Origin: Pterobdella sp. o SKG-2022
Taxonomy: Eukaryota; Annelida; Clitellata; Hirudinida; Piscicolidae
Direction: 5' to 3'
Length of the DNA stretch: 64,000 bases
Assembly (NCBI GenBank): GCA_964035795.1
Contig: OZ038323.1
Location: forward strand, 7,851,227 to 7,915,226
The notes under the pieces are model-generated. The model searched no databases. It was given only the letters and a program-made list of their open reading frames with translations, and was not told the origin of the DNA. The position numbers and the translations under genes were made by a program. Positions 36,701 to 64,000 of the stretch are shown piece after piece (the stretch's first letter is position 1; each line of letters begins with the position of its first letter).

Positions 36701-39439
36701 AACACGCACGTTTGAGGACACACTAATTAAACTAAACATCAAAACAAAAACCAAACAAACACAAAACCACAAAAGCACACATCCACACAAACACACTTTC
36801 ACCCATACTAACACAGGGTTTTCAAGCCATTTTTTCCACTCTCTTTCATACGTTTTTGGTATCAATTCTATTTCTCCATTTTCCACTGCCTTATTACGTG
36901 ATTGTTGTTCACATTTTAGAAACATCTTGATGAACTAATAAATAATTTTTGTTTATTTCATCTCTATTGAACACAATAGCTTCAAGCAAAAATATAGCTT
37001 CCTTTAAAATATACTTTATCTTTTGCTTTACAGCAGCTCTATAGAGAAATTTCCATACACAACATACAAATGAACCAAAATTCAATTGAATTCTACCAAA
37101 GAACACACAGCACCAAGCACCTGTAAAGCTTTGCAGTACATTGATTCACACATCACAAACCACTGCGGTTTCACTTTGAACTCTATAACGTCATTTGATC
37201 TAGAGCAAATAGGTAAGTTCATCTTGTGGTCTCTAATTTCTCTCAACAGACCCAAGTTGGTCAATTCTTTTTGCACCAATTTTCTCGCTTCAAACCTCCC
37301 TAAACCCTGACATAGTGGTTTGATACTTTATTAATCCCCTATAAAACTAATGTGAACCTAATCTATTGATATGAAAAAACATCTTTAAAACAAATGAACC
37401 ATTTCAATATAAAGCCACCAAATTCATCAAACAAACTACAAATCTCCAAAATGAGGATAATCCCTAAACCCATTTCTCCACCCCTCCTCTTCCCTCCACC
37501 CAAATAACCCACCCACCATGAAACGTTGAGGGACATTAAACATACACCCAGTATCATCAATCACTTCCATCAACTGCAAACCATGTCTACGACTCATCTC
37601 AAAGTCCCTCGTATCATGGGCTGGTGTCACCTTCACAGCACCTATATGATGGTAGGTTGGTGTTTCTATGTATGCCTTAATGATGTCATTAGTGTGAATT
37701 TATAATCACTAAGAAACGTATTGTTTAAAAAGTTGAGAGTGAAATTTTCTCAAAAAGTTTATATGTAAAGTCAAAGATAAATTATAAAATTTTGTATGAC
37801 CTGTCCCAAAGTCAGGGTCAACACTAGAGTCTGCGATGATTGGCATGAGTTGATTGGTTAAAGGATTTTTGACAGTTTGCCCAATCAGGTGAGAGTATCT
37901 ATGATCCGATGGATGCACAGCCAATCCTGTGTCTCCAAGCATTGTCTCTGGTCGGGTTGTTGCTACCGAGATTGTTTCAGCTGCAAAGAAGATTATTAAA
38001 GTATGAATAAATTTGTCATTAAATCATAACTGATAAGAATAAATAACAGCTTGAAGCCCGAACCAGATTGAGTGAGAGGGTATTCAAAAGTGGTGATGGT
38101 TCCAAAGGTGATGGGATGCTCGTAACCTGGAACCCTTAACTCTGTAGCACCTTCTATTAATATGTTATCCACCTAAAAATATTGATTATTATGAAAACAA
38201 ACAAGACTTGAAAAAAAATAAAACGAACATTCAACCTCGACATCAGACACAGTGGATTTGAGGGCACAGCACCAGTTGATCATTCGTTCAGATCTGTATA
38301 TAAGTCCCTTCTCGTACAACTGAATGAATGCCTCTGTTGTAGCTTCTGAGAGGTTCTTGAAGGATAAGAAGTGAATTAAAATCCAGTATATTAGAAAGTT
38401 TATTAAATGAAACCTGATCGAGAGTGAAGTGGCACTGAGACCAATCAAGGGAACATCCCAATCTTTTCAGCTGCTCCAGTATCCTTCCTCCATAAACATC
38501 CTTCCACCTCCATATCTCTTCATTGAACTTCTCTCTTCCTAATTCTTGTCTTGTCTTTCCCAAAATTTTTTTTATATGTTTTTCCACCACCACCTTATTT
38601 ATAAATTAAATTATCAGTTAAAAATTTATTTGAAATTGCATATAAAACTATCAAAAAACTCAAAAAAAAAAATAATTAGACATTAAAAATAACTCACACT
38701 GAATCAAATGAAATTATTGTATACAACCACAACATATGAAATAGGTTTATAATCCATACAAACCTGGGTGGCAATACCAGCATGGTCGCAGCCTGGAATC
38801 CATGAAACCAATCTGCCATTCATCCTGTGCCTATGAATGAAAGCTTATGGAAAACAAAAAGGAATAAAAATGTACAAATTTAGGTTCAAATAACATAAAA
38901 GCTACACACACCATCTGCAAACAGCATCTTGTATAGTGCAAGCTAATGCATGTCCAATGTGTAGTGACCCTGTGATGTTTGGAGGAGGAAGAATGATGTT
39001 GAAGTGTTCTGCTTGCTTCTTAGAAAGATTCTATAAAAAATTATTGTTCAAGCCAACAGAGAATGATAAAAAGCAATTATACATCTCAATTACTTTGTAT
39101 ATGTTAGCGTCTGCATTGAAAAGATCTAGGTGCATCCAGTGATCGTACCATCTTGATTCAACTACAGATGGGTCGTAGGCTTCAGAGGTTTTTTTGTCCT
39201 GGCGTATATATATATGGTGAAACAAAATTCTAGAATTAGAAATTCAATACTTTTTTGTTTTCTAATTTCTTTTGTTGATTTGCAAGTCTCTCTTGTCGTG
39301 CCTTTTCTTTCCTTTCTTTTTTTAGTTTTAATTTATCTGAAACTGAAATGCTCTGGCTAGAGCTGCTAAATTTTTTTGAAAATTTTATTAAATTATGCTT
39401 AATGTAGAAATCTTGTGCCAATCTACGAGATGCGAGCAT
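33709..39439 (-). CDS. VARS2: valyl-tRNA synthetase, probably mitochondrial
   Basis: About 22 exons: 39439-39251, 39198-39094, 39018-38912, 38824-38764, 38593-38414, 38355-38236, 38172-38064, 37980-37801, 37641-37517, 37306-37121, 36925-36813, 36552-36489, 36383 to about 36255, about 36120-36035, 35956-35831, 35607-35503, 35228-35072, 35028-34736, 34644-34465, 34298-34193, 34086-33941 and 33852-33709. Total is about 1,000 residues. Class I motifs: [15 protein letters not shown] (HIGH), [11 protein letters not shown], the editing domain ([30 protein letters not shown]), [47 protein letters not shown] (KMSKS), [12 protein letters not shown], and the anticodon-binding [17 protein letters not shown]. 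The N-terminus ([17 protein letters not shown]) is basic/hydroxylated like a mitochondrial presequence, followed by a Lys-rich stretch; no GST-like domain. The junction near 36255/36120 is unresolved. The mitochondrial symbol is an inference. Confidence 0.9.
35236..35397 (-). mobile_element. tRNA-derived SINE, copy 2
   Basis: On the minus strand this reads a tRNA-like head (GAGGTAGAGCATTAGACTAA, then CGATCCCACGTGGGCCGA), a body with CACCTGTTCCA, and the tail GCGCTTTATAAATACCGC plus ATTAC units. It is a diverged copy of 47730-47912. It lies in a ValRS intron in the gene's orientation, with its tail about 8 bases before the acceptor of exon 35228-35072. Confidence 0.8.
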
Positions 39440-40657
39440 TTTAAAATTTTCAAAGTTAATTTTTCACTTTTAAATTTTATTAAAAGTAAACAGAGTTCAG
39501 ATTTTTTAAAACTTTTTATGCTTTTATTTTTTTTTTAAATATTAATAATTTTATTACACATAAATATAGAAAATTCTAATTGTTGACGAGAGTAGATAAA
39601 AAGCATAAATATATACAAACTTCAAACCTTCACAAATACATAATTTCTTTCCAAATCTCTAATTAATTTTAGCTAGTAAAAAGTTAATTTTTCTATTCTA
39701 AAAGCTTCGTAATGAATGTGAAACCCACAAATGTTTAGGGTTATTCAAAGATCAAATGTTAAAAATAAATCTGAAGAAAGGCTAATTTTCATGAAACAAA
39801 GCAAAAATCTGAAACATCATCTATATTAAGCCAATTGCTATAATGGGAGAAAAATTAAGCTTTTGATAAAAATTTAACACGCATCAAAATTCAATATTTT
39901 CTGCTCCACAAGGTTCTTACTTCTAAGAAAACACATAAATCTCTGTGTTCATATGGATTTCTTCGAATCATTATTACTTCGTAACTAATAATAGCCAGAA
40001 TATCAGATTAAATGGACGAAAATATAGAAGATTAACAAGTTGAAATGAAAGATCCAATAGAACAAGGTAACACGAAAATATTGCAAACACTAAAGCCGTT
40101 TATAACTTATATCCTTCCTTTGACTAAGTACATCAGAAAACTTACAACGCGATTAGAAAATATACAATCTATCATTTTCTATTTGAATCTATATATACAC
40201 CTGATCATCAAAATAATAGTCTTAATAAAATATATTTTTCTCAATTTTATGTCTATAAATAGACAGAGCAATGATTTTGGCGTAAGATAAGTACAAAAAA
40301 AAATCAAATTTTCAAATTAAAAATTAATTTTTCACAACCGTAGTTTCTAAAATTTGGCGTAAAATGAATCTCATCTAATTATAAGTTTGTTATAAAATTA
40401 CACGGTTATCCTTAAAAAGATTATGAATATATTGAAAAGATCAGAAAGTAAAACTATAAAAATAGTTGTATAAAAATAATCATTAAATATGCCATGAATG
40501 TATAAAACTATGAAAATATATAGAAAAATACGCAGTTACATATTATTTGAAGCAATAACCTCCTAGTTTACTTTTAATCAAAGATTAAATTTATAATAAA
40601 GATTATAATCATAAATTATACAATAAATCATTTCAAGCCTTTTTATGCAATTTTTAA
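39440..40657. other. upstream of ValRS, no gene seen
   Basis: AT-rich and low in coding signal. It should hold the ValRS promoter. No motif could be assigned. Confidence 0.4.
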
Positions 40658-40720
40658 TTATGTATTTTTGGCAGTTTCATCCCCTTCTACTGCTTCAGTG
40701 GTTGATAGAAATGATGAAAA
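40658..40720 (-). CDS. possible terminal exon of unknown gene
   Basis: A good acceptor (pyrimidine-rich, ending CAATTCAG) precedes an open frame FSSFLSTTEAVEGDETAKNT and a TAA. The only minus-strand gene upstream is the calcium pump, so this could be another alternative last exon (phase 0, compatible with the donor at 44443), or a chance ORF. Confidence 0.2.
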   Translation of the reverse strand, partial: FSSFLSTTEAVEGDETAKNT

Positions 40721-41539
40721 CTGAATTGAAGTCTTAATAAACCGAAAATTAAAAAAAAAACAAAATCTTTTCAAACTCAATTTATTCAAAAAAATAATAA
40801 TAATTTTATTTGACACAAGGCAACGCAAATAAAATGAGATCCGGCTATTAAATAAAAACGATAGTGTAGATGAGAGGTACGCAATAATAAGAATAATAAT
40901 AATAATAATACATGAGACCACACAATACGACTTCAAGTAGTATTACAATGGAGGATAACTGATGGTTTAATGTATCGAAGGTTTTAGCATCTTTGTGTCT
41001 GAGTCATTGTAATAACATTGAAGATAGAAATAAAATGGAAATAAGCTTAAAAATAAATACCAAAAAAAGCCCTATGTAGGAATAATACTAATGAGAACAA
41101 CAAGATAATGAAAAGTTAAAAAGGCTTGTAAAATAAATGAGAAGTTAATGGCGGACTTGAAAGCTGAGAATAAATGTGAAAACCCCCACTAATAAATACA
41201 AATCTAATCAAAATGAGATTTACAATAAGCTACAAAATCTATCATCACACTTTGGCTCAACATCGGTCGCCATTTTGGTTCACACAAAATTTTGAGACTT
41301 CAGCAAGAAGTGTCCTTCAGCAGAATTTCATATATAAATTAACTTTTTTAAAATTTAAAAAAGAATAAAAACTAGTACCATACAATAACATAAATGATCC
41401 AAGTGTACATTCATGATTGTGCCGAGTGACCCCCGCATTTCCATCCATTCATTCATGATCGAAGCTTTGCAGATACCACCTTCAACACCAAGAATTTGAA
41501 AGGAAGAATCTTTAAAACCAATATAAACACTCAAAAATC

Positions 41540-62394
<20,855 letters not shown>

Positions 62395-64000
62395 TATGAC
62401 GCCGATGGGTAGTTCGTTAAGATACTTGTGTATGTGTGTGCGTGTCTTGAATGGGATCAGTGATGATGAAAAAGCTCTCTAAATGCAATCGGTGTGTATA
62501 ACTGTTCTGTGGGGGTGCGTTAAGTGTCATGTAGATTTCAATAATCGCCCAAGTCGTTTTTTACGTTCATTTATATGCTAGCATGGGTTTAACAATATAG
62601 ATGCAAAAAATTAAAAATTTCTTATATATTAAAATTACTGAACAAAAAACTAGCGAAGTAGTATAGACATGTATTTTATCTAAAAATCTATAAAGTCTAT
62701 GAAACAATGACTAAAAAATCTATATTGAAGCTGAACCAAGTGATGAATCAGCTTTGATTGCAAACTACCCTGTTAAATACCTATACTTTATCGATACAAT
62801 ATGAAGCACGTATTAAAGTTTAATGGAAATAAATAGAGCTCACAACATCCGTATATAGTGTTTTGAGACCATTCAAAATGATAATAATAATATTATTATT
62901 ATTATTATACTACTAATTATTATTACTATTATCATTACTAGCCATTACCATCATCTTCGTTATTCCTGATATTTATTATCATCCTTATCATCTTACTATT
63001 ATTATTATTATTCTTACTACATATCAAGCTTACATTATTAATTGCTTAACGCCATTAAAATATGTCCTAAATGATTAACTAGAAAGCTAAAATTAATTGG
63101 CGATGTTTAATTGGTGAAGATTAAGTATCACAAGTTCCCAGGACCAATCATGTCATAATGATGGAAACAGAAAAAAATACAACAAAAAAAGAATAATAAG
63201 AATAATAATCATAATATAATGAAAATAACATTAATCATAATCAAAAAAATGTCCATTTAAAAGAGCGAGTGAAGCAAAAATCTTGGAAATAACTTGAAAA
63301 GTTGTGTACCAAAAATAGTTGATACCAAATTCTATAAATTTCAGCTGTTTTTGAAAAAACTTGGTTTTTTTTGAAAACAGCTGAAATTTTTCATAAATTG
63401 TATACCAAATAAGTATTAAAATTAAAACATAACAGCAGATATCTCTCAAAGAATGGAACATGATCCATTCAGGAAAAGATATAATATAACACAACTTAAT
63501 AAACTCTTGATACATATAAGAAGAAAACAAGTTTAAACTCCAGCCAAGTCTCCCATAAGAACCATGTTGAAATCCTAATTTAGCACAAGAAATTCAATTT
63601 GGGGTTTTAGGGAATATTATTTGGGACTTAATTAACATAAATTATTCTCAATCCAATGCCTTGTGTTTTCCACTCAAGCTTTTGATAGCAATAGGAATAA
63701 CAATAACAATAAAAATAATACTTTGCTATGATAAAATAACCAGAGAAATAAGATGACAAAAAAAAATTTTTTTAAATAATAAAAACAATAATAATAATAC
63801 AAAATCTTCAATGTTGTTATGTTAAGCTTAGTGAGTTATAGGATGGAAAGCTAATAATGTTTTTAAAAGATGGTTATTTGAGATGATGCATAGAAGACCA
63901 TGTGCTAGATTGAAATACTTGTATATAAGTGATGAATTCAAATGAAGATTTTTAAAAATTTAACAAATAACTTATACACAACTTCAAAATTTGATAATAA
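62395..64000. other. PMCA 5' flank or first intron
   Basis: No gene is supported. An ATT/ATC microsatellite lies at 62880-63015. AT-rich sequence continues to the window end. Any non-coding 5' exon and the promoter should lie here or beyond. Confidence 0.45.

Overview
The window is animal genomic DNA. It is AT-rich, its genes have many small exons with GT..AG introns in consistent phase, and its gene set is metazoan: a Rel/NF-kB factor, a plakin with a plakin SH3 and plectin-type repeats, a RhoGAP, a gamma-tubulin complex protein, PEX14, MTHFS, a valyl-tRNA synthetase and a plasma-membrane Ca2+-ATPase. Non-LTR retrotransposon relics and tRNA-derived SINEs sit between and inside the genes. It looks like a fairly compact invertebrate genome. 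I cannot name the phylum from sequence alone; a tunicate or lophotrochozoan would fit, but this is only a guess.

Layout: 1995-4720 (+) is the 3' part of a Rel/NF-kB gene (dimerisation domain, NLS, Gln-rich tail). 5150-6570 holds LINE relics around a small ORF. 7644-13699 (+) is a short plakin. 14200-14960 is a 5'-truncated Jockey-like retrotransposon. 16426-18427 (+) is a two-exon gene with CABIT-like features. 23342-18625 (-) is a PH-RhoGAP gene. About 28030-23852 (-) is a GCP5/6-type gene with a LINE fragment in one intron. 29856-31251 (+) is PEX14. 32484-31569 (-) is MTHFS. 39439-33709 (-) is a valyl-tRNA synthetase with a presequence-like N-terminus. 62394-41540 (-) is a complete PMCA calcium pump except for one exon interrupted by a 200-base run of N. 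Its 3' end shows two alternative calmodulin-binding ends.

The genes are unrelated housekeeping, signalling and cytoskeletal functions and form no operon or cluster. I found no CRISPR array, virus, toxin system or prokaryotic-type element. The most unusual feature is in the introns. Many begin with G/U-rich tracts and end with C/A-rich tracts instead of a pyrimidine tract, in plus- and minus-strand genes alike, so the two ends could base-pair. Other points worth a second look are the rod-less mini-plakin, the alternative PMCA ends, a SINE touching a ValRS splice acceptor and a LINE next to a GCP splice donor.

Exon borders were assigned by eye from splice consensus, phase and family similarity. 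Where phase closed across a junction I give exact borders; elsewhere I say they are uncertain.
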